Part shown: positions 25,409 through 34,184 of the stretch, in pieces
How the letters are laid out: every line of letters starts with the position of its first letter
How positions within the stretch are numbered: the first letter of the stretch is position 1
From: Fretibacter sp964410285
Lineage (GTDB): Bacteria; Pseudomonadota; Alphaproteobacteria; Caulobacterales; Maricaulaceae
Direction: 5' to 3'
DNA length: 64,000 nucleotides
Assembly: GCA_964410285.1 (NCBI GenBank)
Contig: CAYPFR010000001.1
Location: 434,001-498,000 of the forward strand
Position numbers and translations under genes: made by a program
The notes under the pieces: model-generated
Databases searched by the model: none
What the model was told of the DNA's origin: nothing
Seen by the model: the letters and a program-made list of their open reading frames with translations, nothing else

Positions 25409-26505
25409 TGAAAGGTGTCTGGCTGATAATATTGGCGCTTACCTCGGCGTCGGCCTGCGCGGCACAAGATACGCAGCCGCAGGGCTCGCAGCAAACAAGC
25501 GAGCGCTTGCCGGCGCCTCAAGCGATAGAAAACATGCCTGACGACACAGGCATATTTGAAAATATTGCGAAACAGGTTCCTGAACTTTCGGGGAAAAATG
25601 AGGCCTGTGTAAACGCCTTTATGAACCACAGAGTAAAACAGCTTCGTGTCGCTTTCGGGCATGAGACCGGCGAAGTCGACAGACGCAGCCATGCGGAGGT
25701 CATTACCGCAATGACTGAATGCGCATCGCCGCCAAGACTAAAGTGTTCCGGTATCAAAGAACAAGGCGGCCTTTTACTCTGCCAAACGACCCCCAATGCC
25801 AAAGTTAAAATTGGACGATCAGACTCGGATTTTTATTACGAAAATGCCGATAAAAATGGAACCTTTATACTTGGATTTGATCGGGATGAAGCCGCCAGCT
25901 TTGTTGAGGCCGAGGGAACACGCTTAGGGTTTGATCTAACGCCGCGCGAATATGACACCTCCCGCATTGACGGACTTCCGCCCAGTCAGGTCTCGACCTT
26001 CACAAAGGCGCAGCTCGCCCGTATCAGGTCCTCTTCTGCGAGGAAAGCAAAAGGCTTTGCTTCCCGCGCGCCGGATGTCGGCTTTGACGCGGGCTTTATT
26101 TCGCCTATGCGGGAGTTTCGAAAGACCACAAATTTTGGCGCGCAGCGGATATTAAACGGCGAGGCGAAAAAGCCGCATTACGGTGTTGATATGGCCGCCC
26201 CGGTTGGCACGCCGATCTATGCGCCGGCAGACGGCCTCGTCAGCCTATCTGATGATGACCTTTATTTTGAGGGGGCGATGGTCCTGCTTGATCACGGCCA
26301 AGGCTTGATCTCTATGTATTTACATGTCGATGAAATGCTGGTCCAGCCGGGAGAGCGCGTTGTTCAAGGCCAGCAAATCGCTACGGTTGGGTCAAAAGGC
26401 CGCTCAACGGGGCCGCATTTGTGCTGGCGTCTGAAGTGGCGAAACCGTAACCTTGACCCTGAACTTATCACCAAGTGGAGTGAGCGTGCTCAAGTCTTTA
26501 GGTAA
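25408..26505 (+). CDS. Exported M23 family metallopeptidase
   Basis: A 365-residue LytM-type peptidase, expected to cut peptidoglycan cross-links or act as an amidase activator. A signal peptide ends near residue 18; C17 in SASACAAQ could be a lipid-attachment site, but the -3 residue is Ala, a poor lipobox. The zinc motif HYGVD gives H257 and D261, and H306 is in YLHVDE. The last motif reads GPHLCWRLKW, so the usual second His of HxH is C339. The N-terminal half (about 30-240) is not recognisable. Coupled to DUF2093 upstream and overlapping chorismate mutase downstream. Confidence 0.87.
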   Translation: MKGVWLIILALTSASACAAQDTQPQGSQQTSERLPAPQAIENMPDDTGIFENIAKQVPELSGKNEACVNAFMNHRVKQLRVAFGHETGEVDRRSHAEVITAMTECASPPRLKCSGIKEQGGLLLCQTTPNAKVKIGRSDSDFYYENADKNGTFILGFDRDEAASFVEAEGTRLGFDLTPREYDTSRIDGLPPSQVSTFTKAQLARIRSSSARKAKGFASRAPDVGFDAGFISPMREFRKTTNFGAQRILNGEAKKPHYGVDMAAPVGTPIYAPADGLVSLSDDDLYFEGAMVLLDHGQGLISMYLHVDEMLVQPGERVVQGQQIATVGSKGRSTGPHLCWRLKWRNRNLDPELITKWSERAQVFR

Positions 26506-26806
26506 AATAAAAGCTCCCGAAGCCTGCGCCAGCATGGCGGAGGTGCGCGGCGGCGTGGACGCTATCGACCGAGAGCTTGTGCGTCTGCTGGTGACGCGCC
26601 AAAGCTATATGCATGCGGCTGCCCGCATAAAAGCCAGCCGCGATGCCGTTTATGACGCCGCCCGTATTGAGGATGTGGTCAGCAAAGTCTTGACCGAGGC
26701 CAAGGCCCAAGGCTTGTCTGCGGATATTGCCGAGCCCGTCTGGCGCATACTAATCGAGCGCTGCATTGCCCATGAATTTGATGTCTGGGACCAAACCCGC
26801 GCCTAG
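26486..26806 (+). CDS. Chorismate mutase (AroQ class)
   Basis: Converts chorismate to prephenate for Phe/Tyr synthesis. A 106-residue all-helical protein with the AroQ pattern RGGVDAIDRELVRLLVTRQSY and a basic K-x3-RD segment, followed by the C-terminal helix. The start is GTG 26486, supported by GGAG five bases upstream; it overlaps the peptidase gene by 20 bases. A longer in-frame reading from 26453 has no ribosome site. Its TAG stop shares the tetramer CTAG with the convergent lpxL-type gene. Confidence 0.9.
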   Translation: MLKSLGKIKAPEACASMAEVRGGVDAIDRELVRLLVTRQSYMHAAARIKASRDAVYDAARIEDVVSKVLTEAKAQGLSADIAEPVWRILIERCIAHEFDVWDQTRA

Positions 26807-27738
26807 TCACTTGGGGTAGGGTTATTTTTATAGAGCGCTTTGGGCCAGCGGCGATGCACCCAAAACCACTGATCGGGAGACCGCCGTATAACGGCCTCGG
26901 TATAAGCAATAATCTGCCCGACGCCCGTTTCAATGTCGGCGTCTCTGTTTCCTGTCGAGCTGGGCTGTATTGGCGGATGAATAGTGACTATAAATTTTGC
27001 GCCGTCCCTGCGCACGGATGTAGGCAAGAGAGGAATGCCGGTTTTTAGGCTGAGCCGCACAGCGCCGGTTGCGGTCATGGCGGGCTGCCCAAAAAAGGGC
27101 ACGGAAATTCCTTCATTGAATTTTTGATCATTCATAATTGCGATGGAATCTCCTGATTTAAGGGCATCTAGCAACACCCGCGCGCCGGCATGGGTGGATT
27201 TTCGTACCATGAATTTAATGCCGTAGACTTCTCTTTGGGCGCGCACCCTTTTATCCAGATAGGGGTTATTAAGCTGACGGTATGTGACGTGAACCGGCAG
27301 TCCGGCTTGAGAGAGCACAGCGGCCATAACCTCCCAATTAGCGTAATGACCGCCAATGCAGATGGCGGGCCTTTTTTCTGTTATAAATTGCTCAAGGATT
27401 TCGAGGTTTTCGATCGTGACCCGCGAATCTGGCCCAAAGACCTTTATGCGGCCAGTAACAGGAAATTCGGCAAATGTGCGCCCGATATTATCCCACGACT
27501 TTAACGCCAACTCCGCCCGCGCCTTCGGGCCTAATTCGGGGAAGGCGATCTGCAGCCCCGTTAGAATGATTTGATGTTTTGATGTGCGCGGCCCGATTTT
27601 CCGCAAGGCGGCGCCGCCAAAGGCAGAGATACGCTCAAAGGAAAAGGGGGCGAGCAAGGTGCAAAGCCCGTCATAGGCAAGAGCCTGTGCTCGCCAGCTG
27701 GCTTTTTTAACTATTGAGGGCGGAGGCGGAGAGCTCAT
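26803..27738 (-). CDS. Lipid A biosynthesis acyltransferase (LpxL/HtrB family)
   Basis: Adds a secondary acyl chain to Kdo-lipid A at the inner membrane. The 311-residue protein has the acyltransferase HX4E motif in GGHYANWEVM, then YRQLNNPYLDKRV and the conserved IAIMNDQKFNEGISVPFFG region. A hydrophobic segment near residue 28-45 may anchor it. The ATG overlaps the lpxK stop by four bases (ATGA). It ends in the CTAG shared with chorismate mutase. Last gene of the DUF374-waaA-lpxK-lpxL run. Confidence 0.92.
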   Translation of the reverse strand: MSSPPPPSIVKKASWRAQALAYDGLCTLLAPFSFERISAFGGAALRKIGPRTSKHQIILTGLQIAFPELGPKARAELALKSWDNIGRTFAEFPVTGRIKVFGPDSRVTIENLEILEQFITEKRPAICIGGHYANWEVMAAVLSQAGLPVHVTYRQLNNPYLDKRVRAQREVYGIKFMVRKSTHAGARVLLDALKSGDSIAIMNDQKFNEGISVPFFGQPAMTATGAVRLSLKTGIPLLPTSVRRDGAKFIVTIHPPIQPSSTGNRDADIETGVGQIIAYTEAVIRRSPDQWFWVHRRWPKALYKNNPTPSD

Positions 27739-28727
27739 ATGCGGTAATTCTGAACAATCGGATGTAGGAGGCGGCGCAGGCTCAGCTCATCCTCAAAGAC
27801 CACGGAAACAGGCCAAGGCGTCACTCCCTTACAGTAGCCTTTGGGGAGGCGGACATAGTCTTTTTCCGTGGTGATCAATCCCGCCTCATACTCTGAGGCG
27901 AGCAAAAATAACCCCTCAATATCAGCGTCCTTATACTTGTAATGATCGGCATATGCGGCGCTATTAACGACATCCCCGCCGTGGGCGCGTAAAGCCTTAA
28001 AAAACTTTTCGGGCCGCCCAATGCCGGCAAAGGCAAAGAGCTTCCCCTTGGGAGGCGGCGTAGCGGGCGCCAGATATGCGGGTATCACAAGCTGCCCTTT
28101 GAGCTGGTCTTTGAGGTGCTCGCTGATCTCATAATCCGGGGCGGGTTTCATCAAGATAATCGCATCACTGCGAGAGAGCGCCGCGCCCAAATCCTCACGA
28201 AGTGGGCCTGCCGGAAACACGCAGCCATTGCCAAACCCTGTCTCGGCATCGACAACCAGAAGCGAGAGCGTTTTTTTCACCAGCGGGTTTTGATGACCAT
28301 CATCCATCACAAGAACATGCGCACCGTAAGCAGCGGCGGTGCGCGCCCCGTCGTCGCGCGCCGCACTCACCCAGACAGGCGCGTGGCGGGCGAGCAAAAG
28401 CGGCTCATCGCCAATGTCGGCGGCGCTGTGTTTTTTATGGACCACGACCGGACCTTTTTCCGTCCCGCCATAGCCCCGCGTCAGGCCCACCGCGTCAATC
28501 CCCAAGCGGCGCAGGCTTTTAAGAATGTAAATCACGACAGGGGTTTTTCCTGTCCCGCCCAATGTGGCATTGCCCACACAAATTACGGGAATATGCGGAT
28601 CAAAGGGCTCAGTCGTCTGAATACGCCGCGCGACAAAATATTTATATATCCAGCCCAGCGGCGAGAGCAGCGCGCTGCGAAAATCCTTGTGGCCATCGGC
28701 GGGCGTCCAGAAGGCGGGGGGCTTCAC
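27735..28727 (-). CDS. lpxK: Tetraacyldisaccharide 4'-kinase
   Basis: Phosphorylates the 4' position of the lipid A disaccharide. A 330-residue P-loop protein with Walker A VGNATLGGTGKTPVV and the conserved SRGYGG-like LTRGYGGTEKG, plus the DDGHQN motif. I choose GTG 28727 (VKPPAFWTP) as the start: it overlaps the waaA stop (GTGA), has an AGAGG site and gives the usual LpxK N-terminus. A longer reading to 28766 runs inside waaA. Confidence 0.95.
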   Translation of the reverse strand: MKPPAFWTPADGHKDFRSALLSPLGWIYKYFVARRIQTTEPFDPHIPVICVGNATLGGTGKTPVVIYILKSLRRLGIDAVGLTRGYGGTEKGPVVVHKKHSAADIGDEPLLLARHAPVWVSAARDDGARTAAAYGAHVLVMDDGHQNPLVKKTLSLLVVDAETGFGNGCVFPAGPLREDLGAALSRSDAIILMKPAPDYEISEHLKDQLKGQLVIPAYLAPATPPPKGKLFAFAGIGRPEKFFKALRAHGGDVVNSAAYADHYKYKDADIEGLFLLASEYEAGLITTEKDYVRLPKGYCKGVTPWPVSVVFEDELSLRRLLHPIVQNYRI

Positions 28728-30025
28728 AGCGCGGCCTCTGGCAAAAGCGGTACAAGGCCCGACCATGTGATTTTTAAGACGTCGTCTTGGTTCGCCAGCA
28801 CGCGCCGGGCCGCGTTAATCATGCCTTGGCGCGCCGCCTCATCTGAAAGGAGCGCGCTAATCTCTGTGCCCAGCGCCGCTGGGTTTTGGATCAGTTTTGC
28901 GCCGCCCTCGGCCGTAAGCGCCTCATAGCTTTGGCCAAAGCTGGCGACATGTCGGCCGCTGAGAACGGCAGACTCCAGCGCTGCGGGCTCTAGCGGATTA
29001 TGGCCCGACAGCCCCTCCCTCAGGGAGCCACACATCAGAGTTATACGCGAGAGGCGGTAAGCCAGCCCCATTTCCCCGATTGTATCAAAAAGATAGATGT
29101 CCGTATCCGCGCCGGGGATGCCGCCTTTTGATCGCTGCACGGCGCTCAGGCCGGCGGCGTTAATAAGCGCGAGGATATCAGCTGCCCGTTCGGGATGGCG
29201 CGGGGCGAGGATAAGCGCGGTATTGGAATGAATTTCTTGCACCGTTTTGTGGGCATCCAAAACAATTTGGTCTTCGCCTTTATGCGTACTGGCCGCGCAC
29301 CAGATAGGGCGGCCGCTAAAACCTTGCATGAGCCCCCCAAGCGCGGCCGCATCAAAGGGCAGGGGCGGGGCTGCCTGTTTCAGATTCCCGGCCATATTTA
29401 TGGCTTGGCCCGTCCAGTCCCCAATGGCGCAAGCGGTCTCTTGATTGGCCGCAAGAATAAGATCAAAGACGCCAAAGACAGCTTTGGCACTCGCGGGGCG
29501 TTTGCTCCAGCCCGCAACCGAGCGGGCGCTCAGCCGGGCATTGATCAATGCCGTTTTTGTGCCGCGATCTTTGCAGCCACGAATGAGGTTGGGCCAAATC
29601 TCAGATTCCGCCCAGATCGCCGTATTTGGCCTCCAGTAATCCAGAAAAGCCGTCACATATTCAGGCCTATCGAGCGGCACATATTGATGAATGCAACGTG
29701 CGGGCAGGCGGCTCTCCATCAAATCTGCGGCAGTGCGGGTCGCGCTAGTGACAAGGATGGATATATCCCCCCGCTCCCCGCGCAGGCGGTCTATTACGGG
29801 CAAAAGCAAGCTGCATTCGCCCACGCTCGCGCCGTGCATCCACACAAGTGGCCCGCTCGGGCGGGGCTGGGTGGCGATGCCGCGGCGCTCGGAAAGGCGG
29901 GCGGGATCCTCTTTGCCCTTTGCGGCGCGGCGCTTAATCCATAGCGGCAGCAATGGGCCCAAAAACCGCGCAGCGCCCCTGTAGCTCTTTAGCAAAAATG
30001 TATCGTCAATCATCGCCGCGCTCAT
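28724..30025 (-). CDS. waaA: 3-deoxy-D-manno-octulosonic acid transferase
   Basis: Transfers Kdo to lipid IVA. The 433-residue GT-B protein has the acceptor-side catalytic motif HGASVGECSLLLPV, the AESEIWPNLI block and the C-terminal GGHNPLEPAA-type sequence, here SGHNPLEPAALESAVL. An N-terminal membrane-proximal segment is at about 15-30. It overlaps the DUF374 gene by four bases (ATGA) upstream and lpxK by four downstream. Whether it adds one or two Kdo cannot be told. Confidence 0.95.
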   Translation of the reverse strand: MSAAMIDDTFLLKSYRGAARFLGPLLPLWIKRRAAKGKEDPARLSERRGIATQPRPSGPLVWMHGASVGECSLLLPVIDRLRGERGDISILVTSATRTAADLMESRLPARCIHQYVPLDRPEYVTAFLDYWRPNTAIWAESEIWPNLIRGCKDRGTKTALINARLSARSVAGWSKRPASAKAVFGVFDLILAANQETACAIGDWTGQAINMAGNLKQAAPPLPFDAAALGGLMQGFSGRPIWCAASTHKGEDQIVLDAHKTVQEIHSNTALILAPRHPERAADILALINAAGLSAVQRSKGGIPGADTDIYLFDTIGEMGLAYRLSRITLMCGSLREGLSGHNPLEPAALESAVLSGRHVASFGQSYEALTAEGGAKLIQNPAALGTEISALLSDEAARQGMINAARRVLANQDDVLKITWSGLVPLLPEAAL

Positions 30026-30774
30026 TCTTTTGACTTAGAGCGCCCGCGCGGTCTATTCAAGTCTACAGGCTCGCAGGGTTCATGCCCGCATAGCTTATCT
30101 GCGCGGGCCATATTTGCATTCATTTCCGCTTCAAGCGCCGTGCGCATTTCAGCCAGTTCTTCCTCTGAGGCCGTTTTGCTGATACTGGCCGGCGTGCCCC
30201 AAATGATAGTGCCCCCGCCAAAAGGGATGGGCAGGATAAAGCGGTCCCAGGACTTTAGCTGCTTTCGGTTTTTTACGGCAAAAACACAGGACACAAGCGG
30301 CGCGCCAGAGAGCTGAGCGAGCCTCAACGGTCCTTCTCCGAGCCGTTGACGCGGTCCCTTGGGTCCATCAGGGGTAATCACCACGCAATGACCGGCCTCA
30401 GTGACGCTAAGCATTTCTCGAAACGCCGCCGCCCCGCCTTTACCGCCCTTTTTGGTAAAGGCACGGCGGGCAGACCCGCGCACGGTTTTCAGGCCAAGGA
30501 AATGGCTTGCCCGCGCCACGATTTCGCCATCACGCGATCTGGAAATAAGCACATGCGGCAATTGATATTTTTTTGACCACGCCGCATTGAGCATTAAAAA
30601 CCGCGAATGCCATGTCATGCAAATCAGGCCCTCGCCATTGCCAAAAAGGTGATCCACCCGCTCAAGGCCCAAAACCTCCCAGCGCGTTGTATATTTGACA
30701 AGCACCATATAGGCCGCCACGCAAAACCCTATGACGCTTTGGGCGAGAGATGAGCGCATGAAGCGTTTGAACAT
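30022..30774 (-). CDS. DUF374 lysophospholipid acyltransferase-like protein
   Basis: A 250-residue inner-membrane protein with an N-terminal hydrophobic segment (about 8-25). It shows the DUF374/LpxL-like features ICMTWHSRFLM (catalytic His), SRSRDGEIVA, RGSARRAF and ITPDGPKGPRQ. Members of this group acylate lipid A or related lipids. It heads the four-gene lipid A cluster. The strong AGGAGGG ribosome site supports the ATG. The C-terminal 30 residues are charged and end in a basic RPRGRSKSK tail. Confidence 0.88.
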   Translation of the reverse strand: MFKRFMRSSLAQSVIGFCVAAYMVLVKYTTRWEVLGLERVDHLFGNGEGLICMTWHSRFLMLNAAWSKKYQLPHVLISRSRDGEIVARASHFLGLKTVRGSARRAFTKKGGKGGAAAFREMLSVTEAGHCVVITPDGPKGPRQRLGEGPLRLAQLSGAPLVSCVFAVKNRKQLKSWDRFILPIPFGGGTIIWGTPASISKTASEEELAEMRTALEAEMNANMARADKLCGHEPCEPVDLNRPRGRSKSKE

Positions 30775-30821
30775 GCGCGGCCCTCCTGTTAAGCGTTTGC
30801 GTGAAATAAGGCTTACACTCT

Positions 30822-31481
30822 ATGGCACTCGACCTCAACAACCCAAAAGACCGCAAGCAGGCCTACCGTGACCTCACATGGGGCGATCATGGGTTTTTGC
30901 GTGCGCGCTTTGCCAACCGGCACCATATTGGAGGGGGGATGTACCGCGAGAACCAGCCCTCTCCTAAGCGCATCGCCCAGCTGGCGAGCGAGGGCATAAA
31001 GACGATAATTAATCTGCGCGGGGAGAGCCCCAAGGGGTTTTATCTCTTGGAGGCCGAGGCCTGCGCTGCGCACAATATAAAGCTGATAAACTACCGTATG
31101 TATTCGCGAGATGTTCATAGCGTAGAGGCGCTGCTCGGCGCGCGGGATTTATTTGAGAGGATCGCCTATCCCGCTGTAATGCACTGTAAATCCGGTGCGG
31201 ACCGCACCGGCATTATGGGTGTTCTCTATCGGCATTTTAAAATGGGGGACAGCATTGAGACAGCAATGGAGCAGCTTTCGCTCAAATATTTACATGTCCG
31301 CCAAGGCAAGACTGGTATGCTAGATTTCTTTTTTAATGACTATCTCAACTATGCCCAAAAGGAAGATACCAGCTTCGCCGATTGGGTGAAGAACGTTTAC
31401 GATCCACCGGATGTGAAGGCGCGTTTCATGGCGCAATGGAGCGGCAATCCGATCACGGAACTTATCTTGCGGCGGGAGTAG
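30822..31481 (+). CDS. CtpA-like tyrosine phosphatase-family protein
   Basis: A 219-residue protein with the cysteine phosphatase loop HCKSGADRTG (C122, R128) and a plausible general acid D97 in SRDVH. The N-terminal blocks are LTWGDHGFLRARFANRH and GGGMYRENQPSPKR, with INLRGE after them. This arrangement resembles Caulobacter CtpA, an essential tyrosine phosphatase homologue reported to affect lipid A structure and envelope integrity. The gene is divergent from the DUF374-waaA-lpxK-lpxL cluster across 47 bases, which supports an envelope lipid role. There is no signal peptide, so it acts in the cytoplasm. Assignment to CtpA is from memory and context. Confidence 0.75.
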   Translation: MALDLNNPKDRKQAYRDLTWGDHGFLRARFANRHHIGGGMYRENQPSPKRIAQLASEGIKTIINLRGESPKGFYLLEAEACAAHNIKLINYRMYSRDVHSVEALLGARDLFERIAYPAVMHCKSGADRTGIMGVLYRHFKMGDSIETAMEQLSLKYLHVRQGKTGMLDFFFNDYLNYAQKEDTSFADWVKNVYDPPDVKARFMAQWSGNPITELILRRE

Positions 31482-31506
31482 ATTTACCGCGCGGCGGCAA
31501 CAGTTC

Positions 31507-31824
31507 CTATTGCGCTTCCGGCGTTGAAACGGTTATTCCGTCAAGCTCGTCGCTCAGCAGGATTTGGCAAGACAAGCGGGAGTTGTCTTTCACGTCTTCG
31601 GCAAAGTCCAGCATGCTGTCTTCCATATCGTCTTTGGCTTTTAACTTATCTAGCCACGCCTCCCCAACATAGACATGACAGGTCGCACAGGCACAGGCCC
31701 CGCCGCAGTCCGCATCAATGCCGGGAATCATATTTTGCACTGCCGCCTCCATGATGGACGTTCCGGCTTTTGCCTCTACATCACGAGCCGTGCCAGCGGC
31801 GTCAACAAAGATAATTTTTGGCAT
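31507..31824 (-). CDS. 2Fe-2S ferredoxin, adrenodoxin type
   Basis: A 105-residue electron carrier with the ligand pattern C40-x5-C46-x2-C49-x36-C86 typical of adrenodoxin/Isc ferredoxins. A further Cys, C44, lies inside the loop (CGGACAC). It could serve iron-sulfur assembly or a cytochrome P450 or hydroxylase; no partner is adjacent. The ATG has a TAGGAG ribosome site. It is divergent from tsaE across 72 bases. Confidence 0.93.
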   Translation of the reverse strand: MPKIIFVDAAGTARDVEAKAGTSIMEAAVQNMIPGIDADCGGACACATCHVYVGEAWLDKLKAKDDMEDSMLDFAEDVKDNSRLSCQILLSDELDGITVSTPEAQ

Positions 31825-31896
31825 GAAGGCTCCTAAATTTTACTCCGCTCTTATGTAAGCCGTTGCAATCATTTTGCAAGTGCCTATCACTGTGGG

Positions 31897-32355
31897 GTGA
31901 GCCGAATCTCTAAAACCTTTTTATTGGAAAATGAAGACCAGACTCTCGCGGCTGGTCGAGCGATTGCGCCCATGTTGCGCTGCGGGGATACGTTGGCGCT
32001 GTGTGGGGATTTGGGCTCGGGAAAGACCACGCTGGCGCGCGGGCTTATCAGGGCGCTGTGCGGGGAGGTGGAGGTGCCGTCTCCGACCTACACGCTGGTG
32101 CAAGTCTATGACGCGCCGGAGTGTGAGCTTTGGCACGGGGATATGTACCGTTTGGAGTCGCCCCAAGCCTGCCAAGAGCTTGGACTGGAAGATGCCTTTT
32201 TAGATGCGATTTGCCTGATCGAATGGCCGGATAATCTAGGCGCATTTTTGCCGCAAAGCGCGATTAATATTAGTCTTTCATTTGGGGAAATATCAGGGCG
32301 CCAGCTCGAAATTTCGGGCGAGGCGTGCTGGATAGATGCATTGGAGCTATCATGA
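31897..32355 (+). CDS. tsaE: tRNA threonylcarbamoyladenosine synthesis ATPase TsaE
   Basis: Works with TsaB and TsaD to make t6A37 in tRNAs decoding ANN codons. The 152-residue protein has Walker A GDLGSGKTTLARGL (about 37-50), VPSPTYTLVQVYD and the HGDMYRLE block. The start is GTG 31897, preceded by a weak GGGG site. Its stop overlaps the next gene by four bases (ATGA). The order tsaE, sugar kinase, nucleotidyltransferase, addB, addA, trxA is common in alphaproteobacteria. Confidence 0.95.
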   Translation: MSRISKTFLLENEDQTLAAGRAIAPMLRCGDTLALCGDLGSGKTTLARGLIRALCGEVEVPSPTYTLVQVYDAPECELWHGDMYRLESPQACQELGLEDAFLDAICLIEWPDNLGAFLPQSAINISLSFGEISGRQLEISGEACWIDALELS

Positions 32356-34184
32356 GCGATACGTTTCGCGCCCGTGAGGCCGACATAAAAATATTTCTCA
32401 AAACGGCGGGCTGGGAGCGCGCGCAGCGCGCCGCGGCGGCGGGGGATGCCTCCTCGCGCCGATATGAACGGCTGACTTTGGACGGTAAAAAAGCCATTCT
32501 AATGGACGCCCCGCGCGGGGCCGAAGCTCCGGCGGAACCTATTGGCGCAGATGAGGCCGCGCGGCGTGCCTTAGGTTATAATGCTATGGCAAGACTTGCT
32601 GGACCGGAGCCGGCCGCCTTTGTTTGTATCGCGCAAGCGCTGGAGACTTGCGGCTTTTCTGCCCCGCATATTTTGGCGCGCGATCTCAAAAAAGGTTTCC
32701 TCCTGCTTGAGGATTTAGGCGATGATTTATTTGCGCAGGTGATCAAAAAAGACCCATCAAAAGAAGCGCAGCTTTACGCCGCCGCCGTTGATACGCTCGC
32801 TGCGATTTACCGCTCGAGCTTTGCGCAGGATTTAACCTCAGGGCAGGCGAGCTGGCGGCTTCGCGCCTATGACCGGCTTGCGCTGCAAACCGAAGTGGAT
32901 CTGCTACTGGAATGGTACGGCGCAGATCTGGGCGTAGATATTGATGAGGCTGCGCGCAAAGAGTGGACCGAAATCTGGACCCAATTGTTCACGGCCCTAG
33001 AGGCTCATGCGCCCGGTTTGGCGCTGCGCGACTTTCATGCAGAAAATATTTTCTGGCTTCCCGAACGGCAGGCCACCGCACGCGTGGGGCTCATTGATTT
33101 TCAAGATGGGCTGCTCGCTCATCCGGCTTATGATTTAGTGAGCCTGCTGGAGGATGCGCGGCGCGACGTGCGCCCCGATCTACGCGGCGGCTTAATTGCC
33201 CGCTTTTGCGAAAAGGCGGGTCTTGAGAATGACGCGGCTTTCCAGAATGCTTATGCGGTTATGGGCGCTCAGAGGAACGCAAAAATATTGGGTATTTTTG
33301 TGCGCCTTGCCATTCGCGATAATAAGCCCGCTTACCGCAGGCTGATCCCGCGCGTGAAAAACCTATTTCTTGGGGATATTCAAGGCCCGCTATTTGGTCC
33401 GCTTCGCGGCTGGCTTTTGGCGCATATGCCAGAGCTTTTAAAACCGGCAATTACAAACGCTATGGTGTTGGCAGCGGGACATGGCACGCGAATGCGCCCG
33501 CTGACCCATGATCGTTCTAAGGCTATGGTTGAGGTCGGCGGAGAACCGCTTATCGCTCATATGCTGGGTCGGCTCGCTGAGGCGGGCGTGACCCGCGCTG
33601 TTGTTAATGTGCATGCCCATGCCGATCATCTGGAAAGCTACCTTAAATCCCGCAAAGGCCTGCCAGACATCATTATCTCTGATGAAAGAGAGCAGCTTTT
33701 GGAGACAGGCGGCGGCGTGGTCAAAGCGCTAGAGTTGCTTGGGGAGGGCCCCGCTTATATTTGTAATATTGACGCGGTCTGGCGTGAGTCCCAGAGCGCG
33801 CTTGGCGGACTTTACGCGGATTGGAATCCAGAGCTGATGGATGACCTTTTGCTACTCGCGCCGATTGGCGAGACGTTAGGCTATAGCGGGCGGGGAGATT
33901 TTGAGCGCGGGAAGGACGGGGTGATCACGCGCCGAATTGGCGATCATGCTTCCTTTGTTTATGCCGGCGTGCAAATTGCCAATCTTGATCCTCTGCGCGC
34001 CTTTGAGGCTGTGCCATTTTCCCGCAATAAGGTCTGGGATGTCTCCCTTTCGGCGGGCCGCGCCTATGGGAGTATACTTGAGGGTTTCTGGATGCATGTC
34101 GGGGACCCCAAGGCTAGAGATGAGGCAGAGATAATTTTAAAGCAAGACAGGCGCGCTAGCCAAGCCGCAGCGCATGATGGGTAA
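32352..34184 (+). CDS. Fused N-acetylmuramate/N-acetylglucosamine kinase and nucleotidyltransferase (AmgK-MurU)
   Basis: A 610-residue two-domain protein. Residues about 20-365 are an aminoglycoside-phosphotransferase-like kinase with the catalytic LRDFHAEN (D227, N232) and LIDFQD (D249). Residues about 370-610 are a sugar-1-phosphate nucleotidyltransferase with AMVLAAGHGTRMRPL (about 371-385) and the uridylyl-transfer lysine K390. These match AmgK and MurU, normally separate adjacent genes, which turn recycled MurNAc into UDP-MurNAc and so bypass de novo precursor synthesis. The domains join directly without a linker. The ATG at 32352 overlaps the tsaE stop and has GGAG seven bases upstream. 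The addB start overlaps its end by 11 bases. Confidence 0.85.
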   Translation: MSDTFRAREADIKIFLKTAGWERAQRAAAAGDASSRRYERLTLDGKKAILMDAPRGAEAPAEPIGADEAARRALGYNAMARLAGPEPAAFVCIAQALETCGFSAPHILARDLKKGFLLLEDLGDDLFAQVIKKDPSKEAQLYAAAVDTLAAIYRSSFAQDLTSGQASWRLRAYDRLALQTEVDLLLEWYGADLGVDIDEAARKEWTEIWTQLFTALEAHAPGLALRDFHAENIFWLPERQATARVGLIDFQDGLLAHPAYDLVSLLEDARRDVRPDLRGGLIARFCEKAGLENDAAFQNAYAVMGAQRNAKILGIFVRLAIRDNKPAYRRLIPRVKNLFLGDIQGPLFGPLRGWLLAHMPELLKPAITNAMVLAAGHGTRMRPLTHDRSKAMVEVGGEPLIAHMLGRLAEAGVTRAVVNVHAHADHLESYLKSRKGLPDIIISDEREQLLETGGGVVKALELLGEGPAYICNIDAVWRESQSALGGLYADWNPELMDDLLLLAPIGETLGYSGRGDFERGKDGVITRRIGDHASFVYAGVQIANLDPLRAFEAVPFSRNKVWDVSLSAGRAYGSILEGFWMHVGDPKARDEAEIILKQDRRASQAAAHDG

